Below are positions 52,572-61,492 of a stretch of DNA of 64,000 nt, in pieces. Both the position numbers and the translations under genes were made by a program. Positions within the stretch are counted from its first letter, which is position 1; each line of letters starts with the position of its first letter. This stretch comes from Flavobacteriales bacterium UBA2669 (GTDB lineage Bacteria; Bacteroidota; Bacteroidia; Flavobacteriales_E; Vicingaceae): assembly GCA_002359215.1 (NCBI GenBank), contig DEMN01000012.1, positions 561,805 to 625,804 on the forward strand, written 5' to 3'. Below the pieces are notes generated by a model, which was not told the origin of the DNA, made no database searches, and saw nothing but the letters and a program-made list of their open reading frames with translations.

Positions 52572-53621
52572 TTATGGGATTTCAACATTGTTTAAAATAC
52601 CATTAATAATATCTGTGCTGGTTATGTTCTCAGCCTCAGCTTCGTAGCTCAACCCAATTCTGTGTCTCAGTACATCATGGCAAATTGCTCTCACATCTTC
52701 AGGAATAACATAACCTCTGCGTTTTATAAAAGCATAAGCTTTGGAAGCCAATGCTAAGTTAATACTTGCTCTTGGAGATCCTCCAAATGTAATTAGGTTT
52801 TTATATTCAGCAAGATTATAATCTTCAGGATGTCTTGTCGCATCAACAATATTTACAATGTATTGTTCAATTTTTTCATCCATATAAACCTCTCTAACCA
52901 CATTTCTAGCCTTAAGAATGTCTTCAGGTTTAAGTACACGATTTGGTTTTGGGAATCCTGCTTTAGAAATATTGTTTCTAATAATTATTTTTTCTTCTTC
53001 TTTTTTAGGATAATCTAGCACTACTTTTAGCATAAATCTATCTACTTGAGCTTCTGGTAGAGGATAAGTACCTTCTTGTTCAATAGGGTTTTGAGTTGCT
53101 AAAACTAAAAAAGGCTCAGGTAAATGGAAGGTTTCTTCTCCAATGGTTATCTGACGCTCTTGCATGGCTTCTAATAAAGCACTTTGCACTTTTGCAGGAG
53201 CACGATTGATTTCATCGGCAAGGACAAAATTAGCGAAGATAGGTCCTTTTTTAACAGTAAAAGCTTCTTGCTTTTGGTTGTAAATCATAGTACCTATAAT
53301 ATCGGCAGGAAGTAAATCCGGAGTAAACTGTACACGACTAAATTTAGCATCTATAGCTTTTGCTAACGTGTTTATGGCAAGTGTTTTTGCTAAACCAGGA
53401 ACACCCTCTAAAAGAACATGACCATTAGATAACAAGCCAATTAGCAATCTTTCTGTCATGTGTTTCTGACCAATAATTACTTTGTCCATTTCCATGGTAA
53501 GCAAGTCTACAAAGGAACTTTCTTTTTGAATTTTTTCATTTAATGCTCTAATATCCACATCTGTTGAACCTTCTGAAGAGGCAGAAGATAAAGGTGGAGT
53601 AGGTGTATGTGCTTCTTCCAT
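52572..53621 (-). CDS. MoxR-family AAA+ ATPase
   Basis: 349 residues. A variable N-terminus rich in Pro and Ser, then the AAA+ core: Walker A GVPGLAKT (about 74-81), Walker B ADEINRAPAKVQSALLEAM, sensor 1 ATQNPIEQEGTYPLPEAQVDRF, and the C-terminal lid with FGGSPRASINLALASKAYAFI. Acts as the chaperone-like motor of the Bat system, probably to insert cofactors or remodel membrane or periplasmic complexes. First gene of the seven-gene operon. Confidence 0.94.
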   Translation of the reverse strand: MEEAHTPTPPLSSASSEGSTDVDIRALNEKIQKESSFVDLLTMEMDKVIIGQKHMTERLLIGLLSNGHVLLEGVPGLAKTLAINTLAKAIDAKFSRVQFTPDLLPADIIGTMIYNQKQEAFTVKKGPIFANFVLADEINRAPAKVQSALLEAMQERQITIGEETFHLPEPFLVLATQNPIEQEGTYPLPEAQVDRFMLKVVLDYPKKEEEKIIIRNNISKAGFPKPNRVLKPEDILKARNVVREVYMDEKIEQYIVNIVDATRHPEDYNLAEYKNLITFGGSPRASINLALASKAYAFIKRRGYVIPEDVRAICHDVLRHRIGLSYEAEAENITSTDIINGILNNVEIP

Positions 53622-53830
53622 AATTTTTTTAGTTTTATTGTTGCTAAATTAAGCAGCTAAGTTAGTTTATTATTATGGAGAAGGCTTGTTCGGTGTTAAA
53701 AAATGTTAAGAGTTAAGTTGTTAATAATCAGCAGGTAGTGTTAGGTCTTAAAATGTCGCTATTGATTTAGTCAATAGGTAAAAGCGAAACAGAAGTAGTT
53801 ATGAACTTAAAATGTAGATTAGAGTGAAAA

Positions 53831-55450
53831 TTATTTTTCCAATACAAAATCTGCAGATTGTGTTAGTATGGTTTTTTTTCCAATGCCTAAATCAATAGTT
53901 TTTGTAAGTGTTTGATAACCTTCAGCAGTAATCTCTAAAGTGTATTTTTTGTTTCCTACTAAAGTTATGAAATAATGTCCTTCATCAGTAGACGTTGTTG
54001 AAGCAACTACTTTTCCAGTTTCATCTTTAAAATCAACTTTAGCAACGACAAATTCTTGTTCAGGGTTTTTAATTTCACCTTTTAAAATAGAAAGGTTAAT
54101 AGCTACACCTTCTGTTAAAACAGGATACTTACTCATATCAATTTTGTAAATATCTCTATCTCCCATACCGTCTTTTCTTTGGTTGGAATAATAAGCTGTT
54201 TTTCCATCTGTACTTAACACAAAATGTAAATCATCATTTACAGTATTTATTGGGGAACCTAAGTTTTGTGGAGTTGTCCAAGTACTGTCATCCTGAAGCC
54301 TTGTCATAAAAATATCATATCCTCCCATGGATAAATGTCCTTTAGAGCTAAAAAATAAAGTTTTTCCATCCGGGTGAATAAAAACTGAAATTTCGTCTTC
54401 GGGAGTATTAATAGTTGTACCTATGTTTTTAGGTTCTAACCATACGGTGTTAGATTTTTTTTGTGAGATGTATATATCTCCTTTTCCAACAGGATTATTT
54501 TTTTTTCCTGTTCTTTCACTAATAAAAAATAAGTAGTTTCCATCAGCAGTTAGTTGAGCAGAGCTTTCGAAGTAAGAGGTATTTATAGGTTTTTCTAAAG
54601 CTTTTGGAGTGCTCCATTTACCTGAGTTTCTCTTTTTTGAAACGAAAATATCTCCTATATATAAATTTCCATCATTACGGTAAATAAAAATTTCTTCACC
54701 ACTTGGTGATATACTTAAACAGGCATCATGTCCTTCGGTATTAATGTTTCCCTCAATAGGATAAGCTTTTCCCCATTCACTATTAACAGAGTCCCATTGT
54801 GCAATATAAATATCTTCAAAAAATTTGTAATCGCCTGCTTTATCGATCCCACCACCCTTGGTATCAGGTCTTCGCGAAGTAAAAATCATGGTTTTACCAT
54901 CGGCAGTAATAGAAGGAGCATAATCTCCACCTCTAGAATTAATATTGCTAGACAAAATTTCTATGTTAACATCAACTGGATGCTGCTTCATTTTAATGGC
55001 ATAATTTACCTGAGTAATCATTTTGTTCACATCGTTTAACTTTAAATATTTTTTCTTTGCATTAGCCTTAAAATGATTAAAAGCAGCAAGAGCATCGTCT
55101 AACTGGTCATTTTTATGGTAAGCTTCTCCCAGTTTAAAATAAAGTTCATGAGCAATTTTATCATCAAGGTTTTTAGCGTTTAAAAAATATTCAACTGCTA
55201 ATTCAGCATCGTTCATAGCTAAATAACATTCGCCAATTCTATAATTTATCATAGCATCATTGGTAAAGCTTGTCATAAGTTCTCTGTAGATGTTTAGAGC
55301 AGCTCTATAATTTCTGTCGCCAACAAAGGCATGATTGGCTTCAGCCATTTTAAGTTTATAGGTTATCTTGCTCTTTTTTTTGTCGTTTTGAGTAAAAGCA
55401 ACACTAGTAAAAATCAATAATACCGTTATGATTAGCGATAATTGTTTCAT
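53831..55450 (-). CDS. TPR - PD40 beta-propeller - regulatory-like domain protein (PorE-like, without OmpA domain)
   Basis: 539 residues from the ATG at 55450, which gives the signal peptide MKQLSLIITVLLIFTSVAFT; a TTG two codons upstream is less likely. TPRs (about 25-145), a PD40/WD40-like propeller (about 160-430) with repeated DGKTMIFTSRRPD, DGNYLFFISERTG, DGKTLFFSSKGHL and DGKTAYYSNQRKD, and a CarboxypepD_reg-like beta domain (about 450-530). PorE, a T9SS outer-membrane component, has this order plus an OmpA peptidoglycan-binding domain, which is missing here. The window holds T9SS cargo but no other T9SS machinery genes. Confidence 0.82.
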   Translation of the reverse strand: MKQLSLIITVLLIFTSVAFTQNDKKKSKITYKLKMAEANHAFVGDRNYRAALNIYRELMTSFTNDAMINYRIGECYLAMNDAELAVEYFLNAKNLDDKIAHELYFKLGEAYHKNDQLDDALAAFNHFKANAKKKYLKLNDVNKMITQVNYAIKMKQHPVDVNIEILSSNINSRGGDYAPSITADGKTMIFTSRRPDTKGGGIDKAGDYKFFEDIYIAQWDSVNSEWGKAYPIEGNINTEGHDACLSISPSGEEIFIYRNDGNLYIGDIFVSKKRNSGKWSTPKALEKPINTSYFESSAQLTADGNYLFFISERTGKKNNPVGKGDIYISQKKSNTVWLEPKNIGTTINTPEDEISVFIHPDGKTLFFSSKGHLSMGGYDIFMTRLQDDSTWTTPQNLGSPINTVNDDLHFVLSTDGKTAYYSNQRKDGMGDRDIYKIDMSKYPVLTEGVAINLSILKGEIKNPEQEFVVAKVDFKDETGKVVASTTSTDEGHYFITLVGNKKYTLEITAEGYQTLTKTIDLGIGKKTILTQSADFVLEK

Positions 55451-55599
55451 AGACAATAGATAGGTTTTAATAATTAAAAAAGTTTGTTAAATCAATTATA
55501 AATTTAGTATTGTAAATGTACAAATTCAGACTGAAATAACATAGTTCAATTTGTGAACAGCAATATTAACAAATTATTTTTTACAGATGAAAAGAATAA

Positions 55600-56358
55600 C
55601 TAACTGGTAAGAAGTTGTTTAGAAAATAAATTTAAAAATTTTTCGATGGCATTTCTTTTAGCCTCATCAAGGTGATAGCTAATGTCGTTTTTTAAATAAT
55701 TGGTCAAAAAAGCTTTTTTATCTTCGTCAATATTAAAATAATTGAGTACTTCATCAGTATTAAACATTTTATCGCTCAATGCTTTATTAAATTGATTAAT
55801 AAATTCAACATCAATCTTTTTATTGGCAACCCAACAAGCAAAAACAAAAGGTAGTCCAGTAAATTTTTGCCATTCTTCAGACAAATCATAAACATAATTA
55901 TAAGTTTTTTCTAAATTAAAAGTTCTATCACCAATAACAACTCCAGCAGTAGTTCCAGCAATTTTCTTTTCAAAACCTGTGGTAGCATTTTGCCATTTTG
56001 GAGTTATTTTCCAAAAGTTGATAGCTAATACTTTCGTGAGGTTTATTGAGGTTTTAGATTGATAATCGAGCCAAATGGTTTTTATTTCATTTAGAGGAAC
56101 ATCACTAAGTAGTAACACAGATTTTACTTTACCGACAGCTCCAATACAGTAATCTGAAATAATGTGGTATTCTTTTAATTTTGGTAAAATGGCTATAGGA
56201 ACTAAGCCAATATCTACTTGGTTAGTCAATAGTTTTTCGGCACACAAAGCAGGATAATCTAACGAAAGTGAAATATTTTTAATTAAATCACTATTTTTTA
56301 ACGCGTATAAAAAAGGGTAGGTGTTGGCATAAGAGACTGCCGATATTTTGTAATTCAT
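55600..56358 (-). CDS. mqnA: Chorismate dehydratase MqnA (futalosine-type menaquinone synthesis)
   Basis: 252 residues, the MqnA length. SAVSYANTYPFLYAL at the N-terminus, QVDIGLVPIAIL, DYCIGAVGKVKSVLLLS, WLDYQSKTSINL, GTTAGVVIGDRTF and FTGLPFVFACWV match MqnA, which removes water from chorismate to give 3-enolpyruvylbenzoate in the first step of the futalosine route to menaquinone. Mqn proteins B-D are not in the window. aroB and aroA, which supply chorismate, lie close by on the other strand. Confidence 0.88.
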   Translation of the reverse strand: MNYKISAVSYANTYPFLYALKNSDLIKNISLSLDYPALCAEKLLTNQVDIGLVPIAILPKLKEYHIISDYCIGAVGKVKSVLLLSDVPLNEIKTIWLDYQSKTSINLTKVLAINFWKITPKWQNATTGFEKKIAGTTAGVVIGDRTFNLEKTYNYVYDLSEEWQKFTGLPFVFACWVANKKIDVEFINQFNKALSDKMFNTDEVLNYFNIDEDKKAFLTNYLKNDISYHLDEAKRNAIEKFLNLFSKQLLTS

Positions 56359-56380
56359 TTTTTAGTTTATTCTTTTTCTT

Positions 56381-57193
56381 TTATATATTCTGAATACTCT
56401 GATTAGTAACAACTTTATGCGTAGAAATGGTAGCGGCCACTACAGAAACTATTGCTATAAAACCAGCTAGTGTTATCCCACAAAAAGGAATGAACATTAT
56501 TAATGCAAAAACACTTCCGTTGGCAATGGCTACACCTTTATTAAGTCGCATAAACCTTACACTTTGTTTGAGGTTATATTTTTGTCTTTCGAGGTAGTAA
56601 TCGATAAAGGAGAAGCCGTAAAAGTAGGCAGAGATAAAAAACATAATGATGGCAGCGAGCTGACCGATAATAGGAATAAAGCTAAGTATAAAGAACAGTA
56701 TGATAAATAATGTTTCTATAAAAACATTTCTAAATGCAATTAAAACACCTCTTACAATGTCTCGCATTAATTGGTCGGCATTAAAAGGATATTTTTTTCC
56801 GGTTAAAATTTCTTCTGTTTTTTCAGAAAGAATAGCAAAAATGGGCGACAAACAAATAATAACGATATACCCACCAAAAGTGGCAAAAATAAAGAAGAAG
56901 ATAATTTTTAGAAATATCCATAAAAAACCACTAGCAATTTTTTGAATATAAAGTCCTACATCTTTTAAAAATGTAAAGCCTAAAAAGGTGTCGCTATCAC
57001 TTTCTAATAAAGATGATAACCATTCTTGTACAGCCTCTGATAATACACCAATGCCGTAAAAACCGCCTACAAAAAACAAAATATTAAGTAAAATGGGGAA
57101 TAAAAAATACCACCATAATCCATTTGAGAAAATTAAACCAATTGCTTTTGGGTAAGCGGCTAATCCATTTCCAATGTCATTAAAAAATTTCAT
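56381..57193 (-). CDS. EI24/CysZ-like membrane protein
   Basis: 270 residues with about six hydrophobic segments; EI24 features include GLIFSNGLWWYFLFPILLN near the start, YIVIICLSPIFAILSEKTEEILTG and FSFIDYYLERQKY. Related E. coli CysZ imports sulfate, but the role of Bacteroidota members is unknown. It follows the DUF721-like gene by 10 bp and precedes mqnA by 22 bp, all in one transcript with recF. Confidence 0.82.
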   Translation of the reverse strand: MKFFNDIGNGLAAYPKAIGLIFSNGLWWYFLFPILLNILFFVGGFYGIGVLSEAVQEWLSSLLESDSDTFLGFTFLKDVGLYIQKIASGFLWIFLKIIFFFIFATFGGYIVIICLSPIFAILSEKTEEILTGKKYPFNADQLMRDIVRGVLIAFRNVFIETLFIILFFILSFIPIIGQLAAIIMFFISAYFYGFSFIDYYLERQKYNLKQSVRFMRLNKGVAIANGSVFALIMFIPFCGITLAGFIAIVSVVAATISTHKVVTNQSIQNI

Positions 57194-57203
57194 TTTAAGA
57201 TAG

Positions 57204-57485
57204 TTAAATAATTACTATTTCATTAATAATATGTCGCCCCATGGTGCTGTTAAGCTTTTCTTTTAAGGCTTCTTTAGCATAACTCATTTCTTGCTTTAAT
57301 GCAGCGGAATTAAGTTTTACAAATAATTTTTTATTTTGCAAATAAACGTTTTCAGTATGTTTTACAAACATATTTCCAACAGCCAGTTCGTATTGTTTAA
57401 TCAGTTCAATTTCATCTAACTGATCTTGATAACCGTAAGCTCTAAGTATTTTATCAACTAATTCTTTTATGGGTTTTTCGCTCAT
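57204..57485 (-). CDS. DUF721/DciA-like protein
   Basis: 93 residues. DUF721 pattern: a conserved N-terminal helix with IKELVDKILRAYGYQ, LIKQYELAVGNMFVKHTENVYLQNKKLFVKLNSAALKQEM in shorter parts, ending in INEIVII. Such proteins (DciA) load the replicative helicase in many bacteria and are often located next to recF, as here: its ATG overlaps the recF stop by 4 bp (ATGA). Confidence 0.88.
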   Translation of the reverse strand: MSEKPIKELVDKILRAYGYQDQLDEIELIKQYELAVGNMFVKHTENVYLQNKKLFVKLNSAALKQEMSYAKEALKEKLNSTMGRHIINEIVII

Positions 57486-58585
57486 TGCTTTTCAATTTTT
57501 CCGTTTGCTACATTAAATACTTTAAAGGATAGTTTTTCACTTTCAAGTATAGATGGAATTCTATCAAAAGAAGTATCCGTAATAAACGTTTGTCCGAATT
57601 GTTTGCTACCTACAATATTAATTAATTGATTCATTCTTTTGTTGTCCAGCTTATCATAAATATCATCTAGCAAAAGAGTAACTTTTGTGTTTTTTATATT
57701 TTGAATAAGAGCTGCTTGTGCCAATTTTAAGGCTAATAAATAGGTTTTTTGTTGTCCTTGCGAACCAAATTTTTTGATGGGAAATTCACCAATATTAAAA
57801 ACTAAATCATCTTTATGAATACCAACATTGGTATAGCTTGTAGCCTTGTCTTTTTCAAGACTTTGCTGCAATAAAGTTTCAAAATAAGTATCGTTTAATT
57901 TAGAATCGTACAATAAAAAAACTTTTTCTTTTTGATTACTTAATAAAGTATAATATTCTTGAAAAAATGGAGTAAATTGTTCTACAAATTCTTGCCTTGC
58001 TTGGTGAATATATTTTCCGAATTGAATAAGTTGGTCGTCCCAAATTTCTAACGAAGCAGCATCAAAATTTCTATTGTTCCAAAACGATTTTAATAATAAA
58101 TTTCTTTGTTGTAGGGCTTTGTTGTAGTTCAGTAGATTGTTAAGGTAACTATTATCATATTGACAAATGATACCGTCAACAAATTTTCTTCTAACATCAC
58201 TTCCGTCAATAATTAAAGAAGTATCTGCTGGAGTAATTATCACTAAAGGAATTTTGCCAATATGGTCGGCAAGCTTAGTGTATTCTTTTTTATTGTATTT
58301 AAAAACTTTTTTCTGACCTCTTTTTACGCCACAATATACTCTGTCTGTTTCTGTCTGATTATTGAAATATCCTTCTACCACAAAAAAAGGAGCATCATGA
58401 TTTATATTTTGACTATCAATAGGGTTGAAATGACTTTTACAAAAAGATAAATAATATATAGCATCTAAAATATTGGTTTTTCCACCACCATTATCTCCCA
58501 AGAAACAATTAATAGTTTCAGAAAGTTGTAGGTTAGCTTCTTCGTAGTTTTTAAAGTTAATGATAGATAATTCAGATAAAATCAT
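57482..58585 (-). CDS. recF: DNA replication and repair protein RecF
   Basis: 367 residues. Walker A FLGDNGGGKTNILDAIYYL (about 30-48), ABC signature region KKFGSQGQQKTYLLALKLAQ and Walker B TLLLDDIYDKLD. SMC-like ATPase that, with RecO and RecR, loads RecA at gapped DNA and helps replication restart. First gene of a run with the DUF721-like, EI24 and mqnA genes, divergent from aroB; short intergenic space of 91 bp. Confidence 0.95.
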   Translation of the reverse strand: MILSELSIINFKNYEEANLQLSETINCFLGDNGGGKTNILDAIYYLSFCKSHFNPIDSQNINHDAPFFVVEGYFNNQTETDRVYCGVKRGQKKVFKYNKKEYTKLADHIGKIPLVIITPADTSLIIDGSDVRRKFVDGIICQYDNSYLNNLLNYNKALQQRNLLLKSFWNNRNFDAASLEIWDDQLIQFGKYIHQARQEFVEQFTPFFQEYYTLLSNQKEKVFLLYDSKLNDTYFETLLQQSLEKDKATSYTNVGIHKDDLVFNIGEFPIKKFGSQGQQKTYLLALKLAQAALIQNIKNTKVTLLLDDIYDKLDNKRMNQLINIVGSKQFGQTFITDTSFDRIPSILESEKLSFKVFNVANGKIEKQ

Positions 58586-58634
58586 AGAGCAAATTTAAGC
58601 AACCAATAAGGACAAGCAATTATTTTTTTTCGTT

Positions 58635-58665
58635 TTGTATTAAATAGTAGTTATTTTTACATTTC
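58635..58665 (+). promoter_or_regulatory. aroB promoter, TTG-N20-TACATTTC
   Basis: TTG (58635-58637), a 20-nt spacer and TACATTTC (58658-58665), one mismatch from TAnnTTTG. The transcript would start about 6 nt before the ATG at 58677, so the leader is very short. Confidence 0.5.
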
Positions 58666-58676
58666 AAATTAGTTGT

Positions 58677-59750
58677 ATGCATATAATAAAAACTAAAGAA
58701 AGTAAGATTTTTATTGGTAACGATGTTTTAGATGAAGTAAAAAAAACATTGGAAAAGTATAAAGACTATCAAAAAATCTTAATTGTTGATGAAAATAGTT
58801 TTAACTATTGTGCTACCGATTTTTTAATTCAAACTGAATTGGCTAATGATGTTGAGATTATTGAGCTAGATAGTGGTGAGGAGAATAAAACCTTAGAAAT
58901 TTGTCAGTATATATGGCAAACGTTTGTAGAGCTAAAAGTAGACAGAGATGCCTTAGTTATTAATTTGGGAGGGGGAGTAATTTGTGATTTAGGTGGTTTT
59001 GTCGCTTCGGTTTATAAAAGGGGTATTAATTTTATTAATGTTCCAACTACTTTGTTGGCCCAAATTGATGCTTCTGTGGGAGGAAAAGTGGGAGTGGATT
59101 TAAATAATTTGAAGAACATTATAGGGGTTTTTAATGAAGCTGAAGCAGTATTTATTTATCCTAATTTTTTAAGAACACTCAATAAAAAAGAAATGCTTGC
59201 CGGATATAGCGAAGCATTTAAACACGCATTGATTGCTGATATTGATTACTGGAAAAAACTTAAAACCAATTTACTTTCTAATGATTCATTATGGGAACAA
59301 CTGATTCTTAGAAGTGTTGAAATTAAAAATGACATTGTAAAACGAGATTTAAAAGAAAGCGGAGAGCGTAAAAAACTTAACTTCGGACATACTATAGGGC
59401 ATGCCTTAGAATCTTATTCGTTGAGCAACGAAGAATTGCCTTTATTGCATGGTGAAGCAGTTGCTGTAGGTTTAATTTGCGAAACTTACATATCGCACAA
59501 AGTAAATGGTTTGAACCACAAAGAATTAAAAGACATTGTAAGTTGTGTTACGAACTTTTTTAGTTATTACGATTTAAAAGAAGATAGCTTTCAGCTGCTA
59601 ATCGGGTTAATGAAAAACGATAAGAAAAATAAAAATAGGGCAATTAATTTCACGTTGCTTAAAACGATAGGAGAAGCAACAGTCAATCATAAAATTGGTG
59701 AAGATTTAATTTTAGAAGCTTTAAATTATTACTGTTCGTTAAAAAAATAG
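58677..59750 (+). CDS. aroB: 3-dehydroquinate synthase
   Basis: 357 residues. NAD-binding GGGVICDLGGFVASVYKRGI (about 101-120), VPTTLLAQIDASVGGKVGVD, GYSEAFKHAL, KLNFGHTIGHALES and HGEAVAVGL with the zinc-binding His residues. Second step of the shikimate pathway (DAHP to 3-dehydroquinate). Only 4 bp separate it from aroA. Confidence 0.96.
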   Translation: MHIIKTKESKIFIGNDVLDEVKKTLEKYKDYQKILIVDENSFNYCATDFLIQTELANDVEIIELDSGEENKTLEICQYIWQTFVELKVDRDALVINLGGGVICDLGGFVASVYKRGINFINVPTTLLAQIDASVGGKVGVDLNNLKNIIGVFNEAEAVFIYPNFLRTLNKKEMLAGYSEAFKHALIADIDYWKKLKTNLLSNDSLWEQLILRSVEIKNDIVKRDLKESGERKKLNFGHTIGHALESYSLSNEELPLLHGEAVAVGLICETYISHKVNGLNHKELKDIVSCVTNFFSYYDLKEDSFQLLIGLMKNDKKNKNRAINFTLLKTIGEATVNHKIGEDLILEALNYYCSLKK

Positions 59751-59754
59751 ATTA

Positions 59755-61011
59755 ATGCCCATTTGCCTACAACATCCTTCAGCAATATTATCTTCGAGCA
59801 TTACCTTACCTACTTCTAAGAGTATTAGTAATAGGGTATTAATAATACATCAAATTCTTAATCAGCAGTTTACTATCAGCGGTTTATCAACTGCTGCGGA
59901 TACACAAATTTTAAAACAGGTTTTCGAACAAAATAACAATTCAATAGAGGTAGGGCATGCCGGAACAACTATGCGTTTTCTTACGGCTTATTTTGCTGCT
60001 ACCGAAGGAAAAAATGTTGTTCTTTCAGGTTCTGAACGTATGCACCAACGTCCGATAAAAATTTTGGTTGAGGCACTTAAAAGTCTTGGAGCGGACATTC
60101 AATATTTAAACAATGAAGGTTTTCCGCCACTTCAAATTAAAGGCAAAAAGCTTAATGGAGGTGCTATTAATTTAGACGGAAGTGTAAGCAGTCAGTATAT
60201 TTCTGCTTTGTTATTGATTGCTCCATTGTTGAAAACAGAACTCACTATCACTTTTACAACTTCTCCGGTTTCTAAACCCTATATTCTTATGACCATAAGT
60301 ATGATGCGCTATTTTGGGGTTGAAGTAACTTGGTTGTCAGAAAATCAATTAGTGGTAAAACAAGGAAATTATGTAGCAAAAGACTTTAGTGTAGAAGCCG
60401 ATTGGAGTGCAGCTTCTTATTGGTACAGCATGGTAGCTTTATCAAAAAATGCCACTATTGTTTTAAAAGGGTTAGATAAAACCAGTTTACAAGGAGATAA
60501 TGCGGTAGTAGCTTTATATACTGAAATGGGAGTAAATACTCGATTTATTGATGGTGGTATTGAGTTGAGTAAAAGTAAAATTCCAATTTCTTGGAAGGTG
60601 AAAACAGTAGATTTTACACTTTTCCCTGACTTAGCTCAAACCTATGCCGTTACTTGTGCAGCATTAAACTTGCCTGTTCGTATTACAGGATTATCTACTC
60701 TAAGAATTAAAGAAACCGACAGGATTGCAGCATTACAACAAGAATTAAATGCCTTAGGATATCAAGTAACTATTGAAGGCCACGATTTAATTATACATCA
60801 GCAAAAAGAAATAAACATACAACAGCATTCAATTTTTACATACAACGATCATAGAATGGCAATGGCTTTTGCTCCCTTAGCGTTAATTACTAATAAGCTT
60901 ACAATAGAAAACCATGAGGTTGTAGAGAAGTCTTACCCTCACTTTTGGAAAGATTTAAAACATGTTGGTTTTGTAATTAAAAATCATCAGGAAGAGAGTA
61001 GTAGTAGATGA
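59755..61011 (+). CDS. aroA: 3-phosphoshikimate 1-carboxyvinyltransferase (EPSP synthase)
   Basis: 418 residues. TLPTSKSISNRVLIIHQ near the start (about 18-34), GHAGTTMRFLTAYFA with the PEP loop, GSERMHQRPI, DGSVSSQYISALL, LRIKETDRIAAL and YNDHRMAMAFAPLAL. The PEP loop begins GHAGTT rather than the usual GNAGT, as in some Bacteroidota. Sixth step of the shikimate pathway. Its 3' end overlaps the convergent gene at 60977-61405 by 35 bp. Confidence 0.96.
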   Translation: MPICLQHPSAILSSSITLPTSKSISNRVLIIHQILNQQFTISGLSTAADTQILKQVFEQNNNSIEVGHAGTTMRFLTAYFAATEGKNVVLSGSERMHQRPIKILVEALKSLGADIQYLNNEGFPPLQIKGKKLNGGAINLDGSVSSQYISALLLIAPLLKTELTITFTTSPVSKPYILMTISMMRYFGVEVTWLSENQLVVKQGNYVAKDFSVEADWSAASYWYSMVALSKNATIVLKGLDKTSLQGDNAVVALYTEMGVNTRFIDGGIELSKSKIPISWKVKTVDFTLFPDLAQTYAVTCAALNLPVRITGLSTLRIKETDRIAALQQELNALGYQVTIEGHDLIIHQQKEINIQQHSIFTYNDHRMAMAFAPLALITNKLTIENHEVVEKSYPHFWKDLKHVGFVIKNHQEESSSR

Positions 61012-61405
61012 TTTTATTGGCTTTTTTTCTGATGTTTTTGGGTAAGTACCCCGTTTCATTATACTCAATTAATATGCGTTTGAGTTTCTTTTTATTAAAT
61101 CGAATAAGTGTGTAGGTACCGTGAATAAAAAATGGGATACTGATTACTCCCATACCAAAACCTAAAGGGGGTGAAAGCAAAAATACTCCGGCTGAAAGTG
61201 GTAAAAACATCATTTCTGTTACTGCGTTGGTTTCTTTTCTCTCAAAGAAAAACTCAATAACCGCAGCAGAAGTATCGTTGGTAGAGTAATACGCCATAAA
61301 ATCATTAAAAGAAAGTTTTCTTGCAGGAATATCTGAGGTATCGTTTTGAGTAAAACCAGCCTGAAGTACACATCCTAAACTTATAAAAATCAATAATCTT
61401 TTCAT
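60977..61405 (-). CDS. Exported small protein of unknown function
   Basis: 142 residues from the ATG at 61405 (a GTG 9 bp upstream is less likely). Signal peptide (MKRLLIFISLGCVLQAGFTQ), then a short soluble segment with FNDFMAYYSTNDTSAAVIEFFFERK, two hydrophobic stretches (about 68-105, FLPLSAGVFLLSPPLGFG and VISIPFFIHGTYTLI), then a strongly basic tail with RFNKKKLKRIL and IRKKANKIIYYY. Not a family I recognise; similar proteins are common in Flavobacteria. Overlaps aroA tail to tail by 35 bp. Confidence 0.65.
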   Translation of the reverse strand: MKRLLIFISLGCVLQAGFTQNDTSDIPARKLSFNDFMAYYSTNDTSAAVIEFFFERKETNAVTEMMFLPLSAGVFLLSPPLGFGMGVISIPFFIHGTYTLIRFNKKKLKRILIEYNETGYLPKNIRKKANKIIYYYSLPDDF

Positions 61406-61492
61406 TCTACCCACAAATTTGCAATTAAAAGTAACATAAAATGGTTTATTTTCAATTTTTTATTGATTAGTTTAGTGAAAAATTTTAGTACC

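Noticed and set aside
54728..55039. A 103-codon plus-strand frame inside the PorE-like gene
   Set aside because: Antisense to a strongly supported gene; no domain or promoter.
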